DNA from: Cryomorpha ignava
GTDB taxonomy: Bacteria > Bacteroidota > Bacteroidia > Flavobacteriales_D > Cryomorphaceae
Length of the DNA stretch: 64,000 nt
Direction: 5' to 3'
NCBI RefSeq assembly: GCF_010686655.1
Contig: NZ_JAAGVY010000020.1
Span: 17,485 to 81,484, forward strand
The position numbers were made by a program, and so were the translations under genes. Position 1 is the stretch's first letter; each line of letters starts with the position of its first letter. The notes beneath the pieces were generated by a model. The model did not search any database and was not told the DNA's origin. It saw nothing but the letters and a program-made list of their open reading frames with translations. Of the stretch, positions 43,500-52,113 are shown in pieces.

Positions 43500-44278
43500 C
43501 CGTTCTCGAAGCACATAATCTCACAGTTAGTTACGACAAGCAACCCGTACTTTGGGATATCGATTTTGAAGTGCCCGAAGGAAAACTTGTGGGTATAATC
43601 GGCCCTAATGGATCGGGAAAAACCACTTTGCTAAAAGCTGCTATGGGTTTGCTTCCCGCAGATAGCGGATACGTAAAGGTTTTTGGAAAGCCTATTGACG
43701 AGGTTCGCGAGCGCATGAGCTATGTGCCCCAACGCCAATCGGTTGACTGGGATTTTCCGGCAACGGTAATGGATGTTTGCAAAATGGGTCGATACCGACA
43801 GGGCAAGCTCTTTGGAAGGCTTTCTAAACTAGATAAAGAAATTGCTGCCGATGCGCTGGAGCGAGTGGGAATGACGGCCTACAAAAATCGGCAGATTGGC
43901 GAGTTGAGCGGAGGCCAGCAGCAGCGCGTTTTTATTGCTCGATCACTTGCGCAGCAGGCAGATTTATACCTTATGGACGAACCTTTTGTGGGTATAGATG
44001 CCGCAAGCGAATCGGCTATTATTAAACTTCTCGAAGATATGCGGAGCGAAGGTAAAACTGTAGTCTTGGTTCACCATGATTTGCATACTGCTATTGAGTT
44101 TTTTGACTGGATAGTCTTGCTCAACACCCGCCTTGTGGCTTCCGGGCCAAAGGTGGATGTGCTGAACGAAGAAAACCTTAGAGTAGCTTATGGCGGAAAA
44201 CTTACGTTGCTTAACCGTGTGGCAGAGCTTGTTAGGAAAGAAGAGTTTCCGATTCGCGAAAAGAAAAAAGTGGATTAA
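43496..44278 (+). CDS. Metal ABC transporter ATP-binding protein
   Basis: 260 residues with Walker A GPNGSGKTT (36-44), signature LSGGQQQR (137-144), and Walker B LYLMDEP (157-163) followed by a switch His in VHHDLHTA. It belongs to the MntB/ZnuC/TroB group and energises import of the metal at the inner membrane. It overlaps the upstream gene by 4 bp and touches the next (TAATG). High confidence in function, not in the metal. Confidence 0.95.
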   Translation: MTVLEAHNLTVSYDKQPVLWDIDFEVPEGKLVGIIGPNGSGKTTLLKAAMGLLPADSGYVKVFGKPIDEVRERMSYVPQRQSVDWDFPATVMDVCKMGRYRQGKLFGRLSKLDKEIAADALERVGMTAYKNRQIGELSGGQQQRVFIARSLAQQADLYLMDEPFVGIDAASESAIIKLLEDMRSEGKTVVLVHHDLHTAIEFFDWIVLLNTRLVASGPKVDVLNEENLRVAYGGKLTLLNRVAELVRKEEFPIREKKKVD

Positions 44279-45546
44279 TGAGCGTAAACTTAATATGGGT
44301 AATCATTGGTTGCGCCCTTATAGGTGGTGGCGCTTCGTTGGTTGGCACATTTGCGTTTCTGCGCAAGCAATCGCTTGTGGGCGATGCGGTGGCACACTCG
44401 CTTCTGCCTGGTGTTGCACTTTCATTTCTCATTTTTGAAGAAAAGAATCTTTGGGTTCTTTTTCCGGGAGCCCTCATTGCCGGATGGCTAAGTTTATTGA
44501 GTATTGACGCCATTCGCAACTACAGTAAAATCAAGTCAGATACGGCAATTGCGATTGTGCTAAGCGTCTTTTTTGCCGTTGGAATTGTATTGCTCACCCA
44601 CATTCAGCAAGGCGCGTATGGAAATCAGTCAGGTCTTGAGTCTTTTCTATTTGGTAAGGCGGCTTCCATGCTTCCGCGAGATATTTACCTTTTTGTGTTG
44701 GTAGATGTCATTTTGATAGGAGCCATCCTTATTTATTACCCTTTTTTAAAACTCTATTCATTCGATCCGGATTTTGCAAAAGGTGTTGGCCTTCCGGCAA
44801 AATGGCTGGAGTTTTTGCTCTCTACACTCACTGTATTGGCTGTAGCCAGTGGCATACAAGCGGTAGGCGTGGTACTTATGGCGGCCCTGATTATAACGCC
44901 TGCGGCTGCAGCAAGATTTTACACCAAAAGACTTAGCCACATGCTTTTCCTCGCACTGGCTTTTGGAATGACAAGTGCTGTTGGTGGCGTATTAATCTCA
45001 TATACAGCCCCTTCCATGCCCACAGGGCCGTGGATTGTTGTGATTTTAAGCCTTATGGCAATTTTCACTTTCCTGATGGCTCCGCGAAAAGGAATTATTC
45101 ATAGAAATGCAATGCGCAAAAAACACGTGGCAAAAATGAATACTGAAAACGTGCTAAAACTTTTCTACATTTTTCAAAAAGAAAAGCAACACGATTTCCT
45201 AACGCTCACTGAGTTAAGCGCCGCACGCCATTTTGAAAGTCGTCAGCTGCAAACCGCATTAAAAAAACTCGAAAAGCAAAATTTTATTTCGCGTACGCCA
45301 TCGGGTATGACACTTACCCAAAGAGGACTTGAAGAAGCAATGCGCGTAGTACGCCTGCATAGGCTTTGGGAGCTGTACCTAAATGAGCGGATGAATATGC
45401 CGCAAGACCACGTACACCACGCGGCCGATGCGATTGAGCACATTATCACACCCGAAATTGAAGAAGCATTACTCAAGGAATTGGGGTACCCAACAATTGA
45501 TCCGCACGAATCACTGATTCCCGGAGTAATAAAAGCCGAATCATGA
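44278..45546 (+). CDS. Metal ABC permease fused to a DtxR/MntR-like domain
   Basis: 422 residues. Residues 1-270 are an ABC-3 family permease with eight or so membrane spans (FLRKQSLVGDAVAHSLLPGV, ASGIQAVGVVLMAALIITPA and AAARF). After RKGIIHRNAMRKKH the last 140 residues form a DtxR-type regulator: a winged helix (about 282-345; LTLTELSAARHFESRQLQTA, LKKLEKQNFISRTPSGMTLT) and a metal/dimer domain (RVVRLHRLWELYLNERMNMP, HHAADAIEHII, then DPHESLIPG). By eye the His, Asp, Glu and His ligands (RLH, ADAIEH) are kept, but the two N-terminal MntR ligands look replaced by Asn and Lys. The frame is continuous, so the fusion is real. It would place a repressor-like domain at the membrane pore. Confidence 0.9.
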   Translation: MSVNLIWVIIGCALIGGGASLVGTFAFLRKQSLVGDAVAHSLLPGVALSFLIFEEKNLWVLFPGALIAGWLSLLSIDAIRNYSKIKSDTAIAIVLSVFFAVGIVLLTHIQQGAYGNQSGLESFLFGKAASMLPRDIYLFVLVDVILIGAILIYYPFLKLYSFDPDFAKGVGLPAKWLEFLLSTLTVLAVASGIQAVGVVLMAALIITPAAAARFYTKRLSHMLFLALAFGMTSAVGGVLISYTAPSMPTGPWIVVILSLMAIFTFLMAPRKGIIHRNAMRKKHVAKMNTENVLKLFYIFQKEKQHDFLTLTELSAARHFESRQLQTALKKLEKQNFISRTPSGMTLTQRGLEEAMRVVRLHRLWELYLNERMNMPQDHVHHAADAIEHIITPEIEEALLKELGYPTIDPHESLIPGVIKAES

Positions 45547-46433
45547 ACGATTTTTGGATTATACTAACCGGTATTCTTGTCGCACTAAGCTGTGGACTAC
45601 TAGGGGTATTCTTGATTTTGCGAAAAATGGCGATGGTTGGCGATGCTATTTCGCACGCCGTGCTTCCCGGAATTGTTATTGCTTATTTAGTTGCCGAATC
45701 GAGAAATGCAATCGTTATGCTGATTGGCGCAGCGGCTTTTGGTCTGCTCACCACTTTTATGATAGAATGGTTCTATCGCCGCGCGCGGATACAAGCTGAT
45801 GCTTCTATCGGAATTACCTTTACCTGGCTCTTTGCTATTGGTGTAATCCTCGTCAGTCTCTACACAGGTAATGTCGATCTCGATCAGGAATGCGTTCTTT
45901 ATGGCGACATTGCATACATCCCTTTTAACTTGCTTTGGATTGGCGATAACTCTTTTGGCCCCGCCCCAATTTGGCTTCAAGGTGGAAATCTCATCCTCGT
46001 CATTCTCGGGATAATTTTCGGCTTTCGCGGACTCTTTATTACGAGTTTCGATGCGGGTTTTGCAGGTGGTCTCGGTATAAAAACAGGCGTTTGGCACTAC
46101 TTACTGATGGGTGCGGTTTCGCTAACTGTTGTGCTTAGCTTTAATGCCGTAGGTGCCATTCTGGTGGTTGCTTTTCTGGTAGTTCCACCGGCAACAGCTT
46201 ATTTGTTAAGCAAAAATCTTACAACTATGCTTTGGTTTACAGCTTTGTTTGGAATCGCATCTGCCGTAGGTGGGTTTTATCTTGCCGTTTGGTGGAGTGC
46301 ATCCATATCGGGAAGCATGGCAGTAGCGGCAGGAGCTTTATTCTTCCTGGTATTTATGGGGGTGCGTATCAATGTTATTTTGCGCCAGAAACAGCACAAA
46401 CGCGAATTTCAATTCAATACAGCTAAAGCATGA
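45543..46433 (+). CDS. Metal ABC transporter permease (second subunit)
   Basis: 296 residues of the ABC-3 (ZnuB/TroD) family. It has about eight membrane segments and motifs GVFLILRKMAMVGDAISHAV, LPGIVIAYLVAES, FNAVGAILVVAFLVVPPATA and YLLSKNL. No extra domain. It overlaps the fused permease by 4 bp, so both probably form the channel as a heterodimer. The C-terminal tail is short, basic and cytoplasmic (RQKQHKREFQF). Last gene of the four-gene operon. Confidence 0.94.
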   Translation: MNDFWIILTGILVALSCGLLGVFLILRKMAMVGDAISHAVLPGIVIAYLVAESRNAIVMLIGAAAFGLLTTFMIEWFYRRARIQADASIGITFTWLFAIGVILVSLYTGNVDLDQECVLYGDIAYIPFNLLWIGDNSFGPAPIWLQGGNLILVILGIIFGFRGLFITSFDAGFAGGLGIKTGVWHYLLMGAVSLTVVLSFNAVGAILVVAFLVVPPATAYLLSKNLTTMLWFTALFGIASAVGGFYLAVWWSASISGSMAVAAGALFFLVFMGVRINVILRQKQHKREFQFNTAKA

Positions 46434-46590
46434 AATTTCAATCACAATAATTCACGATGACCTCAAATTTTCTTTTCACTATTTGATTTGATTCCCCGAA
46501 AGGGAACCCCAACAAGCGCTCAAAAGACGCAGAAAATCAGCTTTATGTCTAAATAACATCTCTACCGACTTCTTACTGCTTCCATTCTCG

Positions 46591-46598
46591 TATCTTTG
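46591..46598 (+). promoter_or_regulatory. Possible -7 box of the dxr promoter
   Basis: TATCTTTG fits the Bacteroidota TAnnTTTG -7 consensus and ends 8 nt before the dxr ATG (46607). A transcript from here would be leaderless or nearly so. No clear -33 TTTG is seen. Confidence 0.45.
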
Positions 46599-46606
46599 CA
46601 CCTTTT

Positions 46607-47776
46607 ATGAGCGAAAATCAAAAGAAACATATTGCCATTCTGGGCTCTACGGGATCCATTGGTACTCAAGCTCTGGAAGTTATCGCGGCAAATAGCGATA
46701 GATTTCAGGTTGAAGTGCTCACTGCGCACTCTAATGCCGACTTGCTTGCAGAACAGGCTTTAAAATTTAAGGCCAATGCGGTGGTAATTCACGATGAATC
46801 GAAGTATAAAGCTTTAAAAGATCGCCTCTTTGACGAAGGTATAAAAGTCTTTTGTGGAAGGGACGCTCTGGCCGAAGTGGTTGAAATGGAAACCATTGAT
46901 TTGGTACTCACCGCCCTGGTTGGATTTGCTGGCCTCAAACCTACTATGCGCGCTATTGCAGCCGGTAAGCAAATTGCCTTGGCAAATAAAGAAACGCTTG
47001 TCGTAGCGGGCGAACTTATTACCAAAGCGGCAAGAGAGAAAGGTGTAAACATTTACCCTGTTGATTCAGAGCACTCGGCTATTTTTCAATGTCTTAGCGG
47101 CGAGTTTCACAATCCGATTGAAAAAATTTATTTAACAGCAAGTGGTGGCCCCTTTCGGGGAATGTCGCTTCAGGATCTAAAATCTGTTACGCCTGCTCAG
47201 GCCCTAAAGCACCCCAATTGGGACATGGGTGCAAAAATCACAATAGACTCTGCATCAATGATGAACAAGGGACTTGAAGTGATTGAAGCGAAATGGTTAT
47301 TCGGCTTAAAGCCGGAACAGATTGATATTGTTGTCCATCCACAATCTATTATTCACAGCATAGTGCAGTTTGAAGATGGAAGCATGAAAGCACAGATGGG
47401 TCTTCCTGATATGAAACTCCCAATCCAATATGCCCTGGGATATCCCGAAAGAATAAAATCAGATTTTCCGCGGTTTGACTTTATGAAATACCCTCAGCTT
47501 ACTTTCGAAAAACCGGATTACAAGGCTTTTAGAAATCTTCAATTTGCATTTGACGCCATGCAAAAAGGCGGAAACGCGCCATGCGTGCTAAATGCTGCAA
47601 ATGAGATAGCTGTAAAAGAATTTTTAGCTGGCAACATCGGGTTTCTAGCCATGTCTGATCTCATAGAAGATTGCCTTCAAAACGTTACGTACATTGCTCA
47701 GCCCCGGTTAGAAAATTATTTTGAAACCGATAGCGAAACAAGAGCCTATGCTAGTTCAAAGATTTCGTCGTTATAG
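46607..47776 (+). CDS. dxr: 1-deoxy-D-xylulose-5-phosphate reductoisomerase
   Basis: 389 residues. It makes MEP from DXP with NADPH, the first committed step of isoprenoid synthesis by the MEP pathway. Signatures are GSTGSIGTQALEV (13-25), ALANKETLVVAGELI, the metal-binding PVDSEHSAIFQCL, LTASGGPFRG, HPNWDMGAKITIDSASMMNK, and the C-terminal AANEIAVKEFL. Complete length. It lies 31 bp before rseP, as in many bacteria. Very confident. Confidence 0.97.
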   Translation: MSENQKKHIAILGSTGSIGTQALEVIAANSDRFQVEVLTAHSNADLLAEQALKFKANAVVIHDESKYKALKDRLFDEGIKVFCGRDALAEVVEMETIDLVLTALVGFAGLKPTMRAIAAGKQIALANKETLVVAGELITKAAREKGVNIYPVDSEHSAIFQCLSGEFHNPIEKIYLTASGGPFRGMSLQDLKSVTPAQALKHPNWDMGAKITIDSASMMNKGLEVIEAKWLFGLKPEQIDIVVHPQSIIHSIVQFEDGSMKAQMGLPDMKLPIQYALGYPERIKSDFPRFDFMKYPQLTFEKPDYKAFRNLQFAFDAMQKGGNAPCVLNAANEIAVKEFLAGNIGFLAMSDLIEDCLQNVTYIAQPRLENYFETDSETRAYASSKISSL

Positions 47777-47807
47777 TTAAGAAACCTATTTTTAAAGAAA
47801 CAAAATA

Positions 47808-49127
47808 ATGGATTTTGCCATAAAGGTAACTCAGTTTTTTCTAAGCATTTCGCTTCTGGTCGTGCTCCACGAATTGGGGCATTTTATTCCGGCACGGCTG
47901 TTTAAGACCCGTGTAGAGAAGTTCTACCTCTTTTTTGACCCTTGGTTTTCTATTTTCAAGAAAAAAATTGGCGATACCGAATATGGAATCGGTTGGTTGC
48001 CTCTTGGCGGCTATGTCAAAATTTCGGGAATGATTGATGAGTCAATGGACACCGAGCAGCTCAAAGAACCGGCAAAACCTTGGGAATTTAGATCTAAGCC
48101 TGCCTGGCAACGACTTATCATTATGATAGGCGGAGTAACCGTAAATGTAATTCTCGCTTTCTTCATTTACGCAATGATGCTTTTTGCCTGGGGAAAAGAA
48201 TATATTCCCAATGAAAACTTGGCCTACGGTGTATATGCGGATTCATTGATGATCGAAAACGGATTTCAGGAAGGCGATAAAATTTTGATGGTGGGCGACC
48301 ACAAACCCGAAACACTCAATGAAGTAAATCAGGAAGTCCTTTTTGGTGATGCGCGTAGCATAAAAATTTCCAGAGATGGAAAAGAAATGGATATAAGCCT
48401 TCCGGACGATATTGATCAGCAAATGCTGGCTTCGGGAGTACAATCAATTTTTTACGAGCGCTATCCAGCTGTAGTAGATTCTGTGTTTCCTGACAGCTAT
48501 GCCGAAAAGGCAGGGTTGGTGAAAAATGATGTTATTCAGACCATTAATGGAAAACAATCGGACTCTTTTCAGGGCGTGGTTTCGCAATTGAGGAATTACA
48601 AAAATCAAAATATAAATCTTGGCATAACCCGAAATTCTGAACCCATAACAATCGACGTCGACGTTGACTCTCTTGGCCGTCTTGGATTCATGAATAAGTC
48701 ACCTTTCGATTTTTTAGAAACGAAAAAGCAAGAATATACTTTCTTCGAAAGCTTTCCGGCTGGAGTAGAGGAGGGAACGGGTATTTTGGTAAGTTATGTA
48801 CGATCACTAAAACTCATCTTCAGCTCCGAAGGAGTAAAACAAGTTGGGGGTTTTGGAACAATAGCGGGACTTTTTGGCGATTCGTGGAATTGGCCTCGTT
48901 TTTGGAACATGACAGCTTTACTTAGCATCATTCTTGCCGTAATGAACATTTTACCAATTCCGGCACTCGATGGCGGGCACGTGATGTTTCTCTTGTACGA
49001 AATGATTACCGGCCGTGAACCAAATCAAAAATTTATGGAATACGCTCAGCTCGTGGGAATTGCTATATTATTAACCTTATTGCTTTACGCCAATGGAATG
49101 GACTTTTTCAGGTGGTACAACAATTAA
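47808..49127 (+). CDS. rseP: RseP-type site-2 zinc metalloprotease
   Basis: 439 residues. The M50 protease cuts membrane-spanning proteins, classically anti-sigma factors. Motifs are HELGH (21-25), GGYVKISGM, two PDZ-like stretches in the periplasmic part (residues about 130-290; DKILMVGDHKPETL and DSYAEKAGLVKNDVIQTING), and the second metal motif NILPIPALDGGH near residue 385. Four membrane segments are visible. Long intact family length. The ECF/anti-sigma pair at 2.2-4.0 kb is an obvious type of substrate, though not linked by position. Confidence 0.95.
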   Translation: MDFAIKVTQFFLSISLLVVLHELGHFIPARLFKTRVEKFYLFFDPWFSIFKKKIGDTEYGIGWLPLGGYVKISGMIDESMDTEQLKEPAKPWEFRSKPAWQRLIIMIGGVTVNVILAFFIYAMMLFAWGKEYIPNENLAYGVYADSLMIENGFQEGDKILMVGDHKPETLNEVNQEVLFGDARSIKISRDGKEMDISLPDDIDQQMLASGVQSIFYERYPAVVDSVFPDSYAEKAGLVKNDVIQTINGKQSDSFQGVVSQLRNYKNQNINLGITRNSEPITIDVDVDSLGRLGFMNKSPFDFLETKKQEYTFFESFPAGVEEGTGILVSYVRSLKLIFSSEGVKQVGGFGTIAGLFGDSWNWPRFWNMTALLSIILAVMNILPIPALDGGHVMFLLYEMITGREPNQKFMEYAQLVGIAILLTLLLYANGMDFFRWYNN

Positions 49128-49187
49128 CAAAATGAAACCATATGCGCAGAATTCACGTAACTATAGGTGTATTACTGCCCCAAACTT

Positions 49188-49541
49188 ATGAAGAATCAAA
49201 TAATAGATATTGAAGGACTTAGACGCCTTTCGGGAAATGACGAAGCATTTATTTCTGAGATTTTAAAACTCTATACCGATCAGGCAGCTAAAGATGTGAT
49301 AGAACTTGAAAATGGCAGTTCGCTTGAAGACTGGAACTCTGTGCGCTTTGTCGTGCATCGTATGCGGTCATCGGCTGTTCCTCTGGGTTTAAAAGACCTG
49401 GTAGTGCTGCTTAAAAAAGTAGAGATGAAGCTGAAGGAGGATATATATGAAAATGTACAATCTGAAATTGAAAAAATTATTGCAATTTCAAAACACGCGA
49501 TCGATGATGCGAAACATCAGTTGAGTCTCACGTCAGCATAA
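49188..49541 (+). CDS. Histidine-phosphotransfer (HPt) domain protein
   Basis: About 117 residues, ATG 49188 (a GTG at 49167 would add seven). One HPt four-helix domain: FVVHRMRSSAVPLGL carries the phospho-accepting His57 with the usual HxxxSS layout. It passes phosphate between receiver domains in a phosphorelay. It ends 17 bp before the receiver protein and they likely work together. No kinase is adjacent, so the source must be encoded elsewhere. Confidence 0.88.
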   Translation: MKNQIIDIEGLRRLSGNDEAFISEILKLYTDQAAKDVIELENGSSLEDWNSVRFVVHRMRSSAVPLGLKDLVVLLKKVEMKLKEDIYENVQSEIEKIIAISKHAIDDAKHQLSLTSA

Positions 49542-49558
49542 TTTTTTACCTTTAAACA

Positions 49559-49945
49559 ATGGCAAAGCCTAAATTACATAAAGACCACATTTTATTAGTT
49601 GATGATGAGATTATTACGCTGAAAATTACGCGTAAAGTTCTTATGGAGCACGGGTATAATGTTGACATCGCCTCAAGCTCATCAGAAGCAATGAACCTTC
49701 TGGGCAATGCAACTTATCAGCTTGTCATTGTAGATATTACCATGCCCTCAATCAGTGGGTTTGACCTCATACAGCTTATGCAAAGTTTTGATTACAATGT
49801 GCCAGTAATCTTTTTGAGTAATAGCGACAACGACTGGACAATTGAAGAATCGTATAATGTAGGTGCCAAACGCTTTGTAAGTAAGGAGCGTGAGTTTAAT
49901 TATCTCCCTTCTATTGTAAAAGAAGTGCTTACAACAGTGCCTTAG
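49559..49945 (+). CDS. Single-domain response regulator
   Basis: 128 residues comprising only a receiver domain: acidic pair DD (15-16), phospho-acceptor Asp59 (VIVDITMP), Ser87 at the Thr/Ser switch (FLSNSD) and Lys109 (FVSKE). There is no output domain, so it works as a CheY-like or relay protein. Paired with the HPt gene upstream; both follow rseP on the same strand, 60 bp and 17 bp apart. Confidence 0.92.
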   Translation: MAKPKLHKDHILLVDDEIITLKITRKVLMEHGYNVDIASSSSEAMNLLGNATYQLVIVDITMPSISGFDLIQLMQSFDYNVPVIFLSNSDNDWTIEESYNVGAKRFVSKEREFNYLPSIVKEVLTTVP

Positions 49946-50030
49946 ATCACTTCCAACTTTTCTAGTCTATTACCTTTTTGTTTTCCTCGCAGATTTTAAA
50001 ATCCATCTATTTCTATATTCTCACCGTTAA

Positions 50031-50225
50031 ATCGCACAGGCTCTGGATGTCTCTCTGGATTATTTGGTGGGATCTGCTGATGTTATCGTAAAGGATAAAA
50101 AAATGCTTTACCGTTTGGAACTCCTGGAGAAGATTTCACAAGAAGATAAAAACACTATTCTTAAAGTGGTCGATTCTTTCCTAAAAGAAGCGCAGCTAAA
50201 TTCTACTCAAAATAGATTGGCTTAA
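50031..50225 (+). pseudogene. C-terminal remnant of an XRE-family regulator
   Basis: The frame reads IAQALDVSLDYLVGSADVIV, then KDKKMLYRLELLEKISQEDK and ...VVDSFLKEAQLNSTQNRLA to TAA. This is the end of the helix-turn-helix and the coiled tail of a small XRE repressor. In-frame stop at 50028 and no helix 1-3 upstream: the 5' half is lost. The stretch 50226-50421 holds nothing. Confidence 0.7.
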
Positions 50226-50421
50226 ACACGCAGCCCGCCATTAAACTTAGACTTTCTTTTTTCTCTATTGCAAAGGATGCTTTTTAATGCCCCAGCATTA
50301 CAAATCAGAGATCAAGCAGATGGCATGATGCAGGGTAGCGGGGTTCCTATATTTTACACCTAAAAAGCATACACATCTTGAGTAACTTAGCATATACAGT
50401 ATATTGGATCAATGATTCTTT

Positions 50422-50796
50422 TTATTCTTTAGAAGGAAAATCAAAATATCCAGAATCTAATTTACTATAATTATCAGAAAAATATAAAGTATATTGATCA
50501 AATCTATCTTCAACAATTTTTAGATTGATAATTTGCCCAGAAACGGTATCTATGCTAATATATATTGTGCGTTCAACTAAAGAATCAAAATTAAGAAACA
50601 GAGAAACTGTTCGTATGTTAGTAATTGAATCATGAAATGATCTAGAATTAAAGGCTATGTTTCTAACAAATTCATCGGAATATATTTGATTATTTGGGGA
50701 AGAATTTATATTCTGTGAATCAGGGCTCTTCTCTTTTACGCCTTCACATCTGATAAAAGCAGCAATTACTAGTAGGCAAAACAAAAAGTTCTTCAT
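50422..50796 (-). CDS. Candidate immunity protein of RHS module E
   Basis: 124 residues starting MKNFLFCLLVIAAFIRCEGV. The start at 50796 gives a signal peptide; a longer frame to 50991 runs through the RHS tip. The Cys17 context (FIRC) is not a good lipobox, so it may be a lipoprotein or simply periplasmic. The mature part is mostly beta (TVSLFLNFDSLVERTIYISI). No family recognised. It begins 4 bp after the RHS module E tip and is the last gene of the array, so a role as its immunity protein is inferred from position. Confidence 0.65.
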   Translation of the reverse strand: MKNFLFCLLVIAAFIRCEGVKEKSPDSQNINSSPNNQIYSDEFVRNIAFNSRSFHDSITNIRTVSLFLNFDSLVERTIYISIDTVSGQIINLKIVEDRFDQYTLYFSDNYSKLDSGYFDFPSKE

Positions 50797-50800
50797 ATTA

Positions 50801-51664
50801 TCATTCAGTTTCTGAGCTAACCCTACCTGCTGAGTCAAGCGAATATCGGGTATTGTCTTGTTTATAGCTTGCGCCTCCGGATTGTTCAATAATTTTATCA
50901 ATAATGGGACGGACACGTGAATCCTGATCTCCTCCTGCACTATTAATAATACCTTTAACTTTAATGGTTTGATTAAAGGTGTTTTTTGCACTAACTTCTA
51001 CATCGCTTGTAAATAAGACCGCACCTGGAGCTCCAGCAGAGCTACCGGTAGACTGAACCATAGTGTTTTCCGAAACTGTTCCAGCCAGTTCCTCTTGCTC
51101 ATATAGATTAGACAGAGCGCTTAGAGTAAAGTTCTTAGTCATTCTTTGATTTATATTTATTTCATCCGCAGTTCGTCTAGGCGTTTGAAATTCGGTTAGA
51201 TCATCTTGGCCTAAAAGATTCAAAGTAGCCAATGCTTCCAATTTCTGCTTGGGATTCATTCCTTGAGAATCTCGTATATTCTGTCTTGCACTTCTTAATG
51301 TCATTACGGGATTTCCATCACCATCTCTTTCACTAAAAGTAAATCCAAATATTGTAGACCCATCGGAACGACTCCCTAAATTTACATACTCTATACGTGA
51401 AAGTACATCTGGAACTTGTCCAAAAATACTGGCAAACACCGTTTCTAATTGTGGTCTAGCTTGTGCATTCACAGGCACAATACTTTCTCCACCAATGTCT
51501 ATAAACATAACTGGGCTGTTGCCAGCATAATTATAAGGAGAAATAGATGGATATTTCTGATATAACGGATCTATGCTCAACCATCGTCCTAATCTTGAAT
51601 CATAAATCCTAGCTCCGAAGTCTAATGAATTCCCCTTTCCCTTCACCTCATCATCCCGTTCCAT
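50801..51664 (-). CDS. Displaced RHS C-terminal tip, module E
   Basis: The frame is open from 51745, but the first ATG is at 51664. The start (YKYGFNGMERDDEVKGKGNS) is the last strand of an RHS shell, followed by the RHS-associated core RIYDSRLGRWLSIDPL ... YNYAGNSPVMFID that ends with the DxGG variant of the usual cleavage motif at about 51495. After it come about 231 residues of unrelated sequence (QARPQLETVFASIFGQVPDV ... PIIDKIIEQSGGASYKQDNT), the putative toxin domain. All of the RHS barrel is missing, so by itself it cannot be delivered. It follows the immunity gene of module D after about 30 bp. Toxin activity unknown. Confidence 0.75.
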   Translation of the reverse strand: MERDDEVKGKGNSLDFGARIYDSRLGRWLSIDPLYQKYPSISPYNYAGNSPVMFIDIGGESIVPVNAQARPQLETVFASIFGQVPDVLSRIEYVNLGSRSDGSTIFGFTFSERDGDGNPVMTLRSARQNIRDSQGMNPKQKLEALATLNLLGQDDLTEFQTPRRTADEININQRMTKNFTLSALSNLYEQEELAGTVSENTMVQSTGSSAGAPGAVLFTSDVEVSAKNTFNQTIKVKGIINSAGGDQDSRVRPIIDKIIEQSGGASYKQDNTRYSLDSAGRVSSETE

Positions 51665-51723
51665 ACCGTTAAAGCCATACTTGTAAGCCTTAGCTAAACA
51701 ACCAAACCGATCTAAATTGGTAG

Positions 51724-52086
51724 CTATTCCTGCTCGGGTTTCTCTTTACTTTCTTCTATCATGCGATTAGCCCGTTTTCGATATATATCATACTGCTTTC
51801 TAAGAAAATCTTCTCTTTCTTGTAAGCGAACTATTTCGTTACCATACATTAAACCTAAATAGTAATTGGCTACAAAATTAGAAGAATCCTCCTCTAATAT
51901 TTGAAAACATATACTTTCTGCTTTCTCCAGTAAAAAAGGCTCAAATTCACCTTTTTTATAGCCTTCATAGTAAACGGCATACAAGCACTGCATTTTATCT
52001 ACGGCACTAAGGGTATCTTGATTATAAGCTATTAATGAGCAAAATACACCCAAAAATAGAAGTAAAATAGCTTTTTTTTCTTTCAT
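51724..52086 (-). CDS. Candidate immunity protein of RHS module D (exported)
   Basis: 120 residues with a signal peptide (MKEKKAILLLFLGVFCSLIA). The mature part is helical (CLYAVYYEGYKKGEFEPFLL, then SICFQILEEDSSNFVANYYL) like TPR-type helix pairs, ending in a highly charged tail. It starts 27 bp after the module D tip. If it is an immunity protein it would act outside the cytoplasm. No known family seen. Confidence 0.65.
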   Translation of the reverse strand: MKEKKAILLLFLGVFCSLIAYNQDTLSAVDKMQCLYAVYYEGYKKGEFEPFLLEKAESICFQILEEDSSNFVANYYLGLMYGNEIVRLQEREDFLRKQYDIYRKRANRMIEESKEKPEQE

Positions 52087-52113
52087 TTTGTTATCAATAA
52101 TATGAATTTAAAT

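Noticed and set aside
46434..46606. A metal riboswitch before dxr
   Set aside because: No conserved helices seen; the sequence is plain AT-rich spacer with a -7 box.
50422..50991. Longer 189-residue form of the module E partner
   Set aside because: The extra N-terminus overlaps the RHS tip and precedes a good signal peptide at 50796, so the short form is used.
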